DNA from: Paracoccaceae bacterium
GTDB lineage: Bacteria; Pseudomonadota; Alphaproteobacteria; Rhodobacterales; Rhodobacteraceae
NCBI GenBank assembly: GCA_026709725.1
Contig: JAPOSK010000223.1
Coordinates: forward strand, 1 to 9,909
DNA: 9,909 nt
Direction: 5' to 3'
Part shown: one piece after another, positions 1-7,317 of the stretch
Layout: each line of letters begins with the position of its first letter
How positions within the stretch are numbered: the first letter of the stretch is position 1
The notes under the pieces: model-generated
What the model was told of the DNA's origin: nothing
The model's input: only the letters and a program-made list of their open reading frames with translations
The model's database searches: none
Program-made: the position numbers and the translations under genes

Positions 1-1055
1 CCATGTTTGCTGAACGACCCGGAACGGACCCCGATGCCCTCCCCGTTTATGTCGGATCACATCTTGACACACAGCCAACCGGCGGACGCTATGATGGCGT
101 GCTGGGGGTTCTGGGCGCTCTCGAGCTGGTCCGGACCCTCAATGATTCCGGGATCAGGACGCGGCGGCCGATTGTCGTCACCAACTGGACCAATGAAGAG
201 GGGACCCGCTTCGCTCCGGCAATGCTCGCATCGGGGGTGTTTGCCGGCATTCATGAGCTGAACTGGGCCCTCGACCGGGTTGATGCCGAAGGTACGCGTT
301 TCGGCGATGCGCTGGTCCGGATTGGCTGGCAGGGCGATGAAGCGGTCGGCAGCCGCACGATGGCTGCTTTTTTTGAGTTGCATATCGAACAGGGTGCAAT
401 TCTGGAAGCCGAGGAGATGGATATCGGCGTCGTGACACATGGCCAGGGCCTGCGCTGGACAGAAATCACCATCACCGGACGTGAAGCCCATACGGGCGCA
501 ACCCCCATGCCAATGCGACGCAATGCCGGTCTGGGCATGGCGCGGATTCTGCAACTCATTGATGAGATCGCCTGGAGTCACCAGCCCAATGCGGTGGGTG
601 GCGTCGGTCATATTGATGTCTATCCGAACAGCCGCAATGTCATCCCCGGTCGTGTGGTCTTCACTGCAGATACCCGCGCCCCTGACAGGGATGTGATTGA
701 AGACATGGTCAGCCGCCTGAAATCGGGAGCCCGACGCATCTGCAATGAGCTCGATCTGGATGTATCGTTCGAAACCGTTGGTCAATTCGACCCGGTCACC
801 TTTGACCGGGAATGTGTTGGAGCGGTGCGCAATGCCGCTGAGCAGCTGGGCTACCGCCATCGTGACATCGTCTCGGGCGCCGGACATGATGCATGCTGGA
901 TCAACCGGGTTGCGCCAACCGCCATGATCATGTGCCCATGCGTTGACGGGCTGTCGCACAATGAAGCCGAAACGATTACCCGTGACTGGGCCGCCGCGGG
1001 AACCAATGTCCTCCTGCATGCGGTTCTGGCCACCGCCGAGGTGGTCAGTGCCTGA
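1..1055 (+). CDS. M20-family amidohydrolase, N-carbamoyl-amino-acid hydrolase / beta-ureidopropionase type (5' end cut by window)
   Basis: Likely cytoplasmic zinc enzyme hydrolysing N-carbamoyl-beta-alanine (or a related N-carbamoyl amino acid) to the amino acid, CO2 and ammonia, the last step of reductive pyrimidine breakdown. Numbering from the ATG at 3, the binuclear-metal residues of the family are visible: His20 in GSHLDT, Asp31 in GGRYDG, the catalytic/ligand pair Glu65-Glu66 in TNEEG, His127 in ELHIEQG and His319 in LSHNEAE. The dimerisation (lid) domain lies at about residues 150-260, with GREAHTGATPM at its entry and GAGHDA after it. Family members are about 410 residues, while 350 are visible, and the ATG at 3 matches the internal GNMFA-type segment of homologues, so the real start is upstream of the window. 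The gene ends 38 bp before hydA, whose product makes its likely substrate. Exact substrate (beta-ureidopropionate, N-carbamoyl-L-amino acid or allantoate-like) cannot be settled from motifs; synonyms in use include amaB, hyuC and pydC. Confidence 0.88.
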   Translation, partial: MFAERPGTDPDALPVYVGSHLDTQPTGGRYDGVLGVLGALELVRTLNDSGIRTRRPIVVTNWTNEEGTRFAPAMLASGVFAGIHELNWALDRVDAEGTRFGDALVRIGWQGDEAVGSRTMAAFFELHIEQGAILEAEEMDIGVVTHGQGLRWTEITITGREAHTGATPMPMRRNAGLGMARILQLIDEIAWSHQPNAVGGVGHIDVYPNSRNVIPGRVVFTADTRAPDRDVIEDMVSRLKSGARRICNELDLDVSFETVGQFDPVTFDRECVGAVRNAAEQLGYRHRDIVSGAGHDACWINRVAPTAMIMCPCVDGLSHNEAETITRDWAAAGTNVLLHAVLATAEVVSA

Positions 1056-1081
1056 TTCTGCTGTCCGTAACTGATGAACAC

Positions 1082-1087
1082 AAGGAG
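1082..1087 (+). promoter_or_regulatory. Strong Shine-Dalgarno site for hydA
   Basis: AAGGAG lies six bases before the ATG at 1094. It is the best ribosome binding site in the window and fixes the hydA start. It also indicates that hydA is translated independently of the preceding hydrolase despite the short gap. Confidence 0.8.
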
Positions 1088-1093
1088 AAGACC

Positions 1094-2554
1094 ATGAGTC
1101 GTGTCATAAGGGGTGGCACCGTCATCACCGCTGATCGCAGTTTCGAGGCGGACATCCGAATCGAAGGGGAGACGATCGCGGAGATCGGTTCCGATCTCAA
1201 AGGTGAGACATATGTCGATGCCACGGATGCCTTTGTGATTCCGGGTGGAATCGATCCGCATACTCACCTTGAGATGCCGTTTATGGGCACGACAGCCGCC
1301 GAGACATTTGAGTCGGGGACCTGGGCGGCTGCGGCTGGCGGAACCACCATGCTGGTTGATTTTTGTCTGCCGGGTGAAGACGGCTCCATCGTCAATGCCA
1401 TCAATGAATGGCACCGGAAATCAGCACCGCAGATCTGCACTGATATCGGCTATCATATGGCCATCACCGGATGGAACGAGACCATCTTCAACGAGATGAA
1501 GGCAGCTGTCGATATGGGCGTCAACTCGTTCAAGCATTTTATGGCCTACAAAGGCGCCCTGATGATCGAAGATGATGAGATGTATGCATCCTTTGCCCGT
1601 TGCCGGGATCTCGGCGCCCTGCCCATGGTCCACGCCGAGAATGGTGACATCGTGGCCGAACTCCAGCAAAAGTACCTTGCGGCCGGAATCACCGGTCCTG
1701 AAGGACACGCCTACTCGCGACCGCCGGAAGTCGAAGGTGAGGCAGCCAACCGTGCGATCATGATTGCCGATGCGGTCGGTGTGCCCCTCTATATTGTTCA
1801 TGTCTCATGCGAGCAGGCGCATGAAGCCATCCGCCGGGCCCGCCAGAAGGGCATGCGGGTTTATGGTGAGCCCCTGATCCAGTTCCTGACGCTGGATGAG
1901 AGCGTCTACCAGAACACGGACTGGGAATATGCCGCACAACGGGTCATGTCGCCACCGTTCCGCTCGAGGGAACATCAGGAAGGACTCTGGAACGGATTGG
2001 CTGCCGGGTCACTCCAGGTTGTGGCAACGGACCACGCAGCCTTCACCACGGAACAGAAACGGATGGGTGTGGATAATTTTACCATGATTCCAAACGGAAC
2101 CGGAGGGCTGGAGGAACGCATGGCGGTGCTGTGGACGAAAGGTGTTGAATCCGGGCGGCTGACTCCGAGTGAGTTTGTGGCAGCCACCTCGACCAATATC
2201 GCCAAGATTCTCAATATCTACCCCCGGAAGGGCAGCCTGGAGAGGGGGGCGGATGCCGACATCGTTGTCTGGGATCCGAAGATCGGCAAAACCCTCTCGG
2301 CGGCAACGCAGAAATCTGTCCTGGACTACAATGTCTTTGAAGGTTTTGAGGTCGGGGCGCAGCCCCGCTACACACTCTCTCGCGGCGAAGTCATCTGGGC
2401 ATGGGGACAGAACTCACAGCCACAGCCGGGCCGCGGCCGCTTCGTGCCCCGCCGACCCTTCCCGGCGGTTCATGGTGCCGTCTCGCGCTGGAAAGAACTC
2501 AACTCACCACGCCGCATCGCCCGCGACCCGCTGAATATTCCTGCCGGAGTCTGA
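1094..2554 (+). CDS. hydA: Dihydropyrimidinase / D-hydantoinase
   Basis: Amidohydrolase-superfamily enzyme that reversibly opens the ring of 5,6-dihydrouracil/dihydrothymine (and often hydantoins) to the N-carbamoyl amino acid; cytoplasmic, normally tetrameric. The full 486-residue length fits the family. The binuclear zinc centre is complete: His56 and His58 in DPHTHLEMP, the carboxylated Lys147 in NSFKHFMAYKG, His180 in VHAENGD, His236 in IVHVSCEQA and Asp313 in ATDHAAF. The Lys147-His180 and His180-His236 spacings (33 and 56) equal those I recall for Bacillus D-hydantoinase (150/183/239). The C-terminal tail (GRGRFVPRRPF, then NIPAGV) resembles alphaproteobacterial dihydropyrimidinases. 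The residue after ATDH is Ala where many homologues have Cys. The start is set by AAGGAG six bases upstream. It sits between the carbamoyl hydrolase and the ABC genes, supporting pyrimidine (or hydantoin) catabolism. Confidence 0.95.
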   Translation: MSRVIRGGTVITADRSFEADIRIEGETIAEIGSDLKGETYVDATDAFVIPGGIDPHTHLEMPFMGTTAAETFESGTWAAAAGGTTMLVDFCLPGEDGSIVNAINEWHRKSAPQICTDIGYHMAITGWNETIFNEMKAAVDMGVNSFKHFMAYKGALMIEDDEMYASFARCRDLGALPMVHAENGDIVAELQQKYLAAGITGPEGHAYSRPPEVEGEAANRAIMIADAVGVPLYIVHVSCEQAHEAIRRARQKGMRVYGEPLIQFLTLDESVYQNTDWEYAAQRVMSPPFRSREHQEGLWNGLAAGSLQVVATDHAAFTTEQKRMGVDNFTMIPNGTGGLEERMAVLWTKGVESGRLTPSEFVAATSTNIAKILNIYPRKGSLERGADADIVVWDPKIGKTLSAATQKSVLDYNVFEGFEVGAQPRYTLSRGEVIWAWGQNSQPQPGRGRFVPRRPFPAVHGAVSRWKELNSPRRIARDPLNIPAGV

Positions 2555-2581
2555 ATGAACCCGGCCGCAGAATGACATGAC

Positions 2582-3385
2582 ATGGAGACCCCCTTGACAT
2601 CATCCGGACCGGATTCCGTTATCGAGGCCAGGGGGCTCTGTCTTGATTTTCCGACCCGGGATGGCATCATCTCGGCCCTCAGCGATGTTGATCTGACAAT
2701 CCAGCGCGGAGATTTTGTCTCATTTATTGGACCTTCAGGCTGCGGAAAAACCACGTTCCTGCGTGTCATCGCCGCGCTCGAAACACCCACAAGCGGCACA
2801 GTCACCGTCAATGGCCTGACACCGGATGAGGCCCGCCGGCGGCGGGCCTACGGGTATGTGTTCCAGGCCGCCGGACTCTATCCCTGGCGCAGTATTCTCG
2901 GCAATGTAAAACTCCCGCTGGAGATCATGGGATATGATCGCGACGAGCAGGTTCGCAGGGCCAGGAATGCCATCAATCTCGTCGGGCTCAATGGATTTGA
3001 GAAACGCTTCCCGTGGCAGCTCTCGGGAGGCATGCAGCAGCGCGCCTCCATCGCCCGCGCACTCTCATTTGATGCCGATATCCTCCTGATGGACGAACCC
3101 TTCGGTGCACTTGATGAGATCGTCCGCGACCACCTGAATGAGCAACTCCTGTCACTCTGGGACAGAACCGGCAAGACGGTTGCTTTTGTCACGCATTCCA
3201 TTCCCGAAGCTGTCTATCTTTCGACCAGGATTGTGGTCATGAGTCCCCGCCCGGGCCGGATTATTGATGTCATCGAGAGTCCCCTGCCCAGCGATCGGCC
3301 GCTTGAGATCCGCGACAGTTCCGAATTCATCCGGATCGCCCAGCGGGTTCGCAACGGTCTCAGGGCCGGCCACAGTTATGAATGA
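2582..3385 (+). CDS. ABC transporter ATP-binding protein (nitrate/sulfonate/pyrimidine-type importer)
   Basis: Cytoplasmic ATPase driving the importer encoded by the next three genes. All nucleotide-binding motifs are intact (numbered from ATG 2582): Walker A GPSGCGKTT at 50-58, Q-loop Gln95 in VFQ, signature LSGGMQQR at 147-154, Walker B DILLMDEP at 166-173, D-loop ALD at 176-178 and switch His205 in VTHS. The 267-residue length and the sequence fit the SsuB/TauB/ThiZ-like subgroup. The ATG at 2582 has no good ribosome site, whereas the in-frame TTG at 2594 has GGAG at 2584-2587 with a six-base spacer, so a protein starting MTSSGPDS (four residues shorter) is plausible. Its stop overlaps the next ATG as ATGA, implying coupled translation with permease 1. 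Substrate is inferred only from the adjacent hydA and hydrolase genes. Confidence 0.93.
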   Translation: METPLTSSGPDSVIEARGLCLDFPTRDGIISALSDVDLTIQRGDFVSFIGPSGCGKTTFLRVIAALETPTSGTVTVNGLTPDEARRRRAYGYVFQAAGLYPWRSILGNVKLPLEIMGYDRDEQVRRARNAINLVGLNGFEKRFPWQLSGGMQQRASIARALSFDADILLMDEPFGALDEIVRDHLNEQLLSLWDRTGKTVAFVTHSIPEAVYLSTRIVVMSPRPGRIIDVIESPLPSDRPLEIRDSSEFIRIAQRVRNGLRAGHSYE

Positions 3386-4314
3386 ATCACAGGAATGAAA
3401 AGCATTGCAGTCGGAAGCGGGCTGAGCCCCTCATGAATTCCCAGACCCCCTCGGGCCGTCTCCTCCCGATCCTGGCCATGATCCTCGCAGTCATTGTCAT
3501 CTGGTATCTTGGCGCAGCCACAATGAACACAGGAACCATTCTCGATCAGGCCGAACGGATGGGAAAGACAGTCGAATTCAGCACGGCCCTCGCTGATTCC
3601 ATGAGTCAGGCACGACCAAAATTGCCGGCGCCGCACCAGATTGCTGTTGAGATCTGGGGGACCACCATCGCGCAACAGCTCACATCGCCGCGCAACATTC
3701 TCTTCCATGCCTGGGTGACGCTCTCAGCAACGCTGCTTGGCTTTCTCATTGGCTCGCTGCTTGGAATTCTCCTTGCGATCAGCATTCTGAACAGCCGGGC
3801 CATGGATTATGGGGTCATGCCCTGGCTTGTTGCCAGCCAGACGATCCCAATTCTGGCGATCGCACCGATGATCATCGTCATTCTCAATTCCATCGGATTG
3901 GCCGGCCTTGTCCCGAAATCCATCATTTCGGCCTATCTGTCCTTTTTCCCGGTCGCCGTGGGAATGGTCACCGGGCTCCGGTGCCCCGACCGCATACAGA
4001 CAGATCTGATGCACACCTACAACGCCTCCCCATCGCAGATCTTCTGGAAACTGCGGGCTCCGGTTTCGGTCCCCTTTCTCTTTACCTCACTCAAGATTGC
4101 CATTGCCGCATCCCTTGTCGGGGCAATTGTCGGCGAGTTGCCCACGGGTGCGGTCGCCGGCCTTGGTGCCCGGATGCTCGCCGGCAGCTACTACGGCCAG
4201 ACAATCCAGATCTGGTCCGCTCTCATCACAGCCGCCATTCTTGCCGCATGTCTCGTCGGCCTGATTTCCTTCATCCAGCGACAGGTCATGACCACAATGG
4301 GGATGGTCCGGTGA
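3382..4314 (+). CDS. ABC transporter permease 1
   Basis: Inner-membrane subunit of the importer, BPD_transp_1 family (MetI-like fold). Numbering from ATG 3382, hydrophobic segments are at about 27-47, 107-140, 147-175, 178-198, 230-252 and 276-298. The cytoplasmic coupling (EAA-type) loop runs from about HTYNASPSQIFWKLRAP into the following helix and should contact the ATPase. A hydrophilic stretch at about 48-80, after the first helix and before LPAPHQ, makes the first external loop longer than in SsuC-like permeases. The ATG overlaps the ATPase stop (ATGA), which supports this start; ATG 3433 (MNSQTPSG) is an alternative that removes a basic 17-residue leader. Neither start has a convincing ribosome site. 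310 residues as drawn. Followed 12 bp later by a second, different permease, suggesting a heterodimeric channel. Confidence 0.9.
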   Translation: MNHRNEKHCSRKRAEPLMNSQTPSGRLLPILAMILAVIVIWYLGAATMNTGTILDQAERMGKTVEFSTALADSMSQARPKLPAPHQIAVEIWGTTIAQQLTSPRNILFHAWVTLSATLLGFLIGSLLGILLAISILNSRAMDYGVMPWLVASQTIPILAIAPMIIVILNSIGLAGLVPKSIISAYLSFFPVAVGMVTGLRCPDRIQTDLMHTYNASPSQIFWKLRAPVSVPFLFTSLKIAIAASLVGAIVGELPTGAVAGLGARMLAGSYYGQTIQIWSALITAAILAACLVGLISFIQRQVMTTMGMVR

Positions 4315-4326
4315 CAGAGGCGGCCA

Positions 4327-5166
4327 ATGATTGAAGTCGTTCTTGCACTGGTCATCTGGGGGCTGGCCTGGTGGGCCAACATCCGTCTTGCGGCCCACGG
4401 GGCGACACGGATCCTTCGTTTTGCAGTCCCGGTCATCTTCGGTCTTACAATCATCGTCATGTGGGAGCTGCTGGTTCGCGGGCTCAATGTCCCCGGTGTC
4501 ATTCTGCCGCCACCTTCCGCCATTGCCGCAACATTTGCCGGGAGTCTGGAGATTCTCTGGGTCGACCTGCTTGAGACATTCGTCAAAGGCGCGCTCAGCG
4601 GTTATGTCATCGGCTGCGGCTCCGCGATTCTCTTTGCCATCCTGACGGATCGCTCGACGTTTCTCAAACGCGGCCTCCTGCCCCTTGGCAACGTCTTCTC
4701 GGCTCTGCCGATCATTGGCACCGCTCCCATCTTTGTCATGTGGTACGGGTTCGGCTGGCAGTCAAAAGCCGCCGTCGTGGTCGCCATGACGTTCTTTCCC
4801 ATGCTGGTCAGCACTGTGCAGGGCCTGCAGGCTTCAGGATCCATGCAGCGTGATATCCTGCGCACCTATGGTTCAAGCTACTGGCAGACACTGATCAAAT
4901 TGCGGATTCCATCCGCCATGCCCTCTGTCTTCAACGGGCTCAAGATCTGCACAACGCTCTCCCTCATCGGCGCCATTGTGGCAGAATTCTTCGGATCGCC
5001 GATCAGGGGGATGGGGTTCCGGATCTCGACCGAAGTCGGTCGTCTGGCCCTCGACCTGGTCTGGGCCGAGATCGTTCTCGCCGCGATCATCGGCTGCAGT
5101 TTTTACGGGCTGGTCGCAGCAATTGACAACAGGGTGAGTTTTTGGCACCCTTCACGGCGTCCATGA
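4327..5166 (+). CDS. ABC transporter permease 2
   Basis: Second inner-membrane subunit, also BPD_transp_1, 279 residues. It has an extra N-terminal hydrophobic segment at about 2-20, then helices near 31-50, 86-108, 115-140, 144-165, 203-225 and 245-265, so about seven in total. The external start of the core domain carries VPGVILPPPSAI, typical of this permease class, and the coupling loop is at DILRTYGSSYWQTLIKLRIP followed by the helix with GLKICTTLSLIGAIVAE. The start follows AGAGG at 4316-4320 with a six-base spacer. It is 12 bp behind permease 1 and is probably cotranscribed. The sequence differs clearly from permease 1, consistent with a heterodimer rather than a recent duplication. 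Confidence 0.92.
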   Translation: MIEVVLALVIWGLAWWANIRLAAHGATRILRFAVPVIFGLTIIVMWELLVRGLNVPGVILPPPSAIAATFAGSLEILWVDLLETFVKGALSGYVIGCGSAILFAILTDRSTFLKRGLLPLGNVFSALPIIGTAPIFVMWYGFGWQSKAAVVVAMTFFPMLVSTVQGLQASGSMQRDILRTYGSSYWQTLIKLRIPSAMPSVFNGLKICTTLSLIGAIVAEFFGSPIRGMGFRISTEVGRLALDLVWAEIVLAAIIGCSFYGLVAAIDNRVSFWHPSRRP

Positions 5167-5231
5167 TTGCGTATACACGGATACCGGTCACAAAAATGAA
5201 AAGACACAGCAACAACAACAGGATTCAGACG

Positions 5232-6221
5232 ATGAAACGACTCTTGGGACTCCTTTCAACCCTCACTCTCCTCCTTGGGCTCGGCAGTGCCCCGCAGGCG
5301 GCCGATTCCCTGACACTGCAACTGAAGTGGGTCACGCAGGCACAATTCGCCGGCTACTATGTTGCCCTCGACAAGGGCTATTATGCCGAAGAGGGCCTTG
5401 ATGTCACCGTCAATGCCGGAGGGCCGGACATTGCACCGCCACAACTCATCGCCGGCGGTGCCGCTGACCTGATCATCGAATGGCTGCCCGCAGCCCTCGC
5501 CGCCCGCGAGAGGGGACTGCCCCTGGTCAATATCGCGCAGCCCTTCAAGTCATCCGGGCTGATGCTGACATGCCGCAAGGATACCGGCATCACATCGCCG
5601 GCGGATTTCCCCGGTCGCACCCTTGGTGTCTGGTATTTCGGGAATGAGTATCCCTTTCTCAGCTGGATGAGCCAGCTCGGAATTCCCACCGATGGTTCCG
5701 AAGGCGGCGTCACGGTGATCAAGCAGGGCTTCAATGTTGACCCTCTGCTCTCAGGCCAGGCTGACTGCATCTCGACCATGACCTACAATGAGTACTGGCA
5801 GGTGATCGATGCCGGTTATGCGCCGGATGACCTGATCACCTTCAAGTATGAGGAGCAGGGCGTGGCAACACTTGAGGATGGGATCTATGCGCTGGAAAGC
5901 AGTCTTGATGATCCGGCAATGGTCGACAGGTTCGTTCGCTTTGTCCGTGCGTCCATGAGGGGCTGGAAATATGCCGAGGCCAATCCGGATGAAGCGGCGG
6001 ATATCGTTCTCAGCTATGATCTTACCGGTGCCCAGACCGAGGAGCATCAGCGCAGGATGATGGGAGAAATTGCCAAACTGACCGCCGGCTCCAATGGAGA
6101 GTTGTCCGAAGCCGATTTCAACCGGACAGTTGATACGCTTCTCGGGGGTGGCTCTGATCCGGTCATCACCAAACGGCCGGAAGGTGCCTGGACACACGTC
6201 ATCACAGACCAGGCCCTGTAG
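5232..6221 (+). CDS. ABC transporter periplasmic substrate-binding protein, NMT1/THI5-like
   Basis: Periplasmic binding protein (about 329 residues) that delivers ligand to the preceding permeases. The start at 5232 is chosen over earlier in-frame codons (TTG 5142, ATG 5196) because AGGA at 5220-5223 lies eight bases upstream and the first 24 residues form a signal peptide: MKR, a Leu-rich core, then APQA before ADSL, giving cleavage near residue 23 or 24. The mature protein opens with LQLKWVTQAQFAGYYVALDKG, a hallmark of the NMT1/THI5-like (PF09084) group that includes binding proteins for thiamine precursors (ThiY) and riboflavin (RibY), followed by GGPDIAPPQLIAGGAADL. The central GFNVDPLLSGQADCISTM segment also fits. 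The Cys-rich catalytic motif of eukaryotic Thi5 is absent, so it is a transporter component and not an HMP synthase. Next to hydA, the ligand is more likely uracil/thymine or a hydantoin than thiamine precursor, but this is inference. Confidence 0.92.
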   Translation: MKRLLGLLSTLTLLLGLGSAPQAADSLTLQLKWVTQAQFAGYYVALDKGYYAEEGLDVTVNAGGPDIAPPQLIAGGAADLIIEWLPAALAARERGLPLVNIAQPFKSSGLMLTCRKDTGITSPADFPGRTLGVWYFGNEYPFLSWMSQLGIPTDGSEGGVTVIKQGFNVDPLLSGQADCISTMTYNEYWQVIDAGYAPDDLITFKYEEQGVATLEDGIYALESSLDDPAMVDRFVRFVRASMRGWKYAEANPDEAADIVLSYDLTGAQTEEHQRRMMGEIAKLTAGSNGELSEADFNRTVDTLLGGGSDPVITKRPEGAWTHVITDQAL

Positions 6222-6271
6222 CCGGAGATTCCGACTGACGGATATCATTCCCGTTCCTGACACATTCCCGA

Positions 6272-6297
6272 CCGGGTGGGCAGATGTGCCTGCCCGG
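6272..6297 (+). terminator. 11-bp GC-rich hairpin between the ABC operon and phoH (terminator-like, no T-run)
   Basis: CCGGGTGGGCA at 6272-6282 pairs with TGCCTGCCCGG at 6287-6297 around a GATG loop. All 11 pairs form, two of them G-T wobbles. It lies 50 bp after the binding-protein stop and 38 bp before the phoH start. No run of T follows, so it is not a canonical intrinsic terminator; it could stabilise or attenuate the transporter mRNA, or act together with Rho. No convincing promoter was seen in the remaining intergenic sequence (6222-6335). Confidence 0.45.
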
Positions 6298-6335
6298 CGC
6301 TTGGCCGCGTGCCATGTTCTGCATCCGAGAGATGT

Positions 6336-7295
6336 ATGACTGTCGCCAGCCCTCCCGGTGAAACCCTCGCTGTCTACGACGACAATCTCCTGCTGCTGGC
6401 CCTTTGCGGCACCCACGATGAGAATCTGGATCGGATTGAGCGAACACTGGGGATTCAGATTGTCCGTCGCGGCAATCGGATTGTGCTCGCTGGCAGCCTT
6501 GAGCGCCGCCTCAGGGCCAAGGCAGCCCTTGATGCACTCTATTCCGGCCTCGCAAGTGACAGCACCGTCGATTTTGGTGATATCGACCGGGTCCTCAATC
6601 ACCAGAAGGACTCCCCGGACATGGCTTCCGAAGCCTCCGATCTGCTCACCATCACAACCCGTCGTCGGCAGGTCATTCCGATCAACGCCCGCCAGGCTGA
6701 CTACATCAAGGCACTCAGGACCAGCGAGATGGTTTTTGGAATCGGTCCGGCCGGTACGGGCAAAACCTATCTCGCCGTCGCTGCCGCAGTCGCAGCCCTG
6801 CTTGATGGACGCGTGCGGCGCATCATTCTCTCAAGGCCGGCGGTCGAGGCCGGTGAGCATCTCGGTTTCCTGCCCGGAGACATGAAGGAAAAGATTGATC
6901 CTTACATGCAACCGCTCTTTGATGCCCTGCGGGACTTTCTGCCACTGAAGACGCTCAACCATCATCTTGAACAGCAAACCATTGAAATCGCCCCCCTCGC
7001 CTTCATGCGCGGTCGAACCCTGAGCGAGGCATTCGTCATTCTCGATGAAGCGCAGAACACCACCCGGCTGCAAATGAAGATGTTTCTCACACGCCTCGGT
7101 CACGGGTCACGCATGGTTGTCAATGGCGATGTCAGCCAGATTGATCTCCCCGGGGGTCAGGGTTCGGGCCTGGTGGATGCCAGGAGCCGCCTGTCAGGTC
7201 TCGGCGACATCGAATTCGTGACCTTTTGCTCCAGTGATGTTGTCCGCCATGGCCTCGTGGGCCGCATCATCAATGCCTATGCCCGGAAGATGTGA
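6336..7295 (+). CDS. phoH: PhoH-like ATPase (PhoL/YbeZ type)
   Basis: Cytoplasmic P-loop ATPase of the PhoH-like family, 319 residues. In many bacteria the gene is adjacent to ybeY, and it is linked to RNA metabolism/ribosome quality control with YbeY; the biochemical role is still poorly defined. An N-terminal domain (about 1-95, with LGIQIVRRGNRIVLAG at 38-53, KH-like in position) precedes the ATPase core. Walker A GPAGTGKT is at 137-144, the family motif SRPAVEAGEHLGFLPG at 166-181, and Walker B FVILDEAQN at 233-241; NGDVSQIDLP follows as the sensor-like motif. The start at 6336 is chosen because residues from MTVASPP onward align with family expectation and GAGAG is four bases upstream; earlier in-frame codons would run through the hairpin. 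ybeY follows after 22 bp. miaB, a frequent upstream neighbour, is not present. Confidence 0.93.
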   Translation: MTVASPPGETLAVYDDNLLLLALCGTHDENLDRIERTLGIQIVRRGNRIVLAGSLERRLRAKAALDALYSGLASDSTVDFGDIDRVLNHQKDSPDMASEASDLLTITTRRRQVIPINARQADYIKALRTSEMVFGIGPAGTGKTYLAVAAAVAALLDGRVRRIILSRPAVEAGEHLGFLPGDMKEKIDPYMQPLFDALRDFLPLKTLNHHLEQQTIEIAPLAFMRGRTLSEAFVILDEAQNTTRLQMKMFLTRLGHGSRMVVNGDVSQIDLPGGQGSGLVDARSRLSGLGDIEFVTFCSSDVVRHGLVGRIINAYARKM

Positions 7296-7317
7296 CAGGG
7301 GCACGACCACCGCTGTC

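Noticed and set aside
57..1019. 320-codon minus-strand open frame opposite the M20 hydrolase
   Set aside because: It has no recognisable motif and lies antisense to a gene with intact metal-binding motifs, so it is a compositional shadow.
851..1414. 187-codon minus-strand open frame across the hydrolase-hydA junction
   Set aside because: Antisense to two well-supported genes, with no family signature or ribosome site.
2594..2622. TTGACA with CGTTAT 17 bases later, promoter-like
   Set aside because: Only three of six -10 bases match and it lies inside the ATPase coding region.
5751..6602. 283-codon minus-strand open frame spanning the binding protein, hairpin and phoH start
   Set aside because: Antisense to two clear genes; the protein shows no domain pattern.
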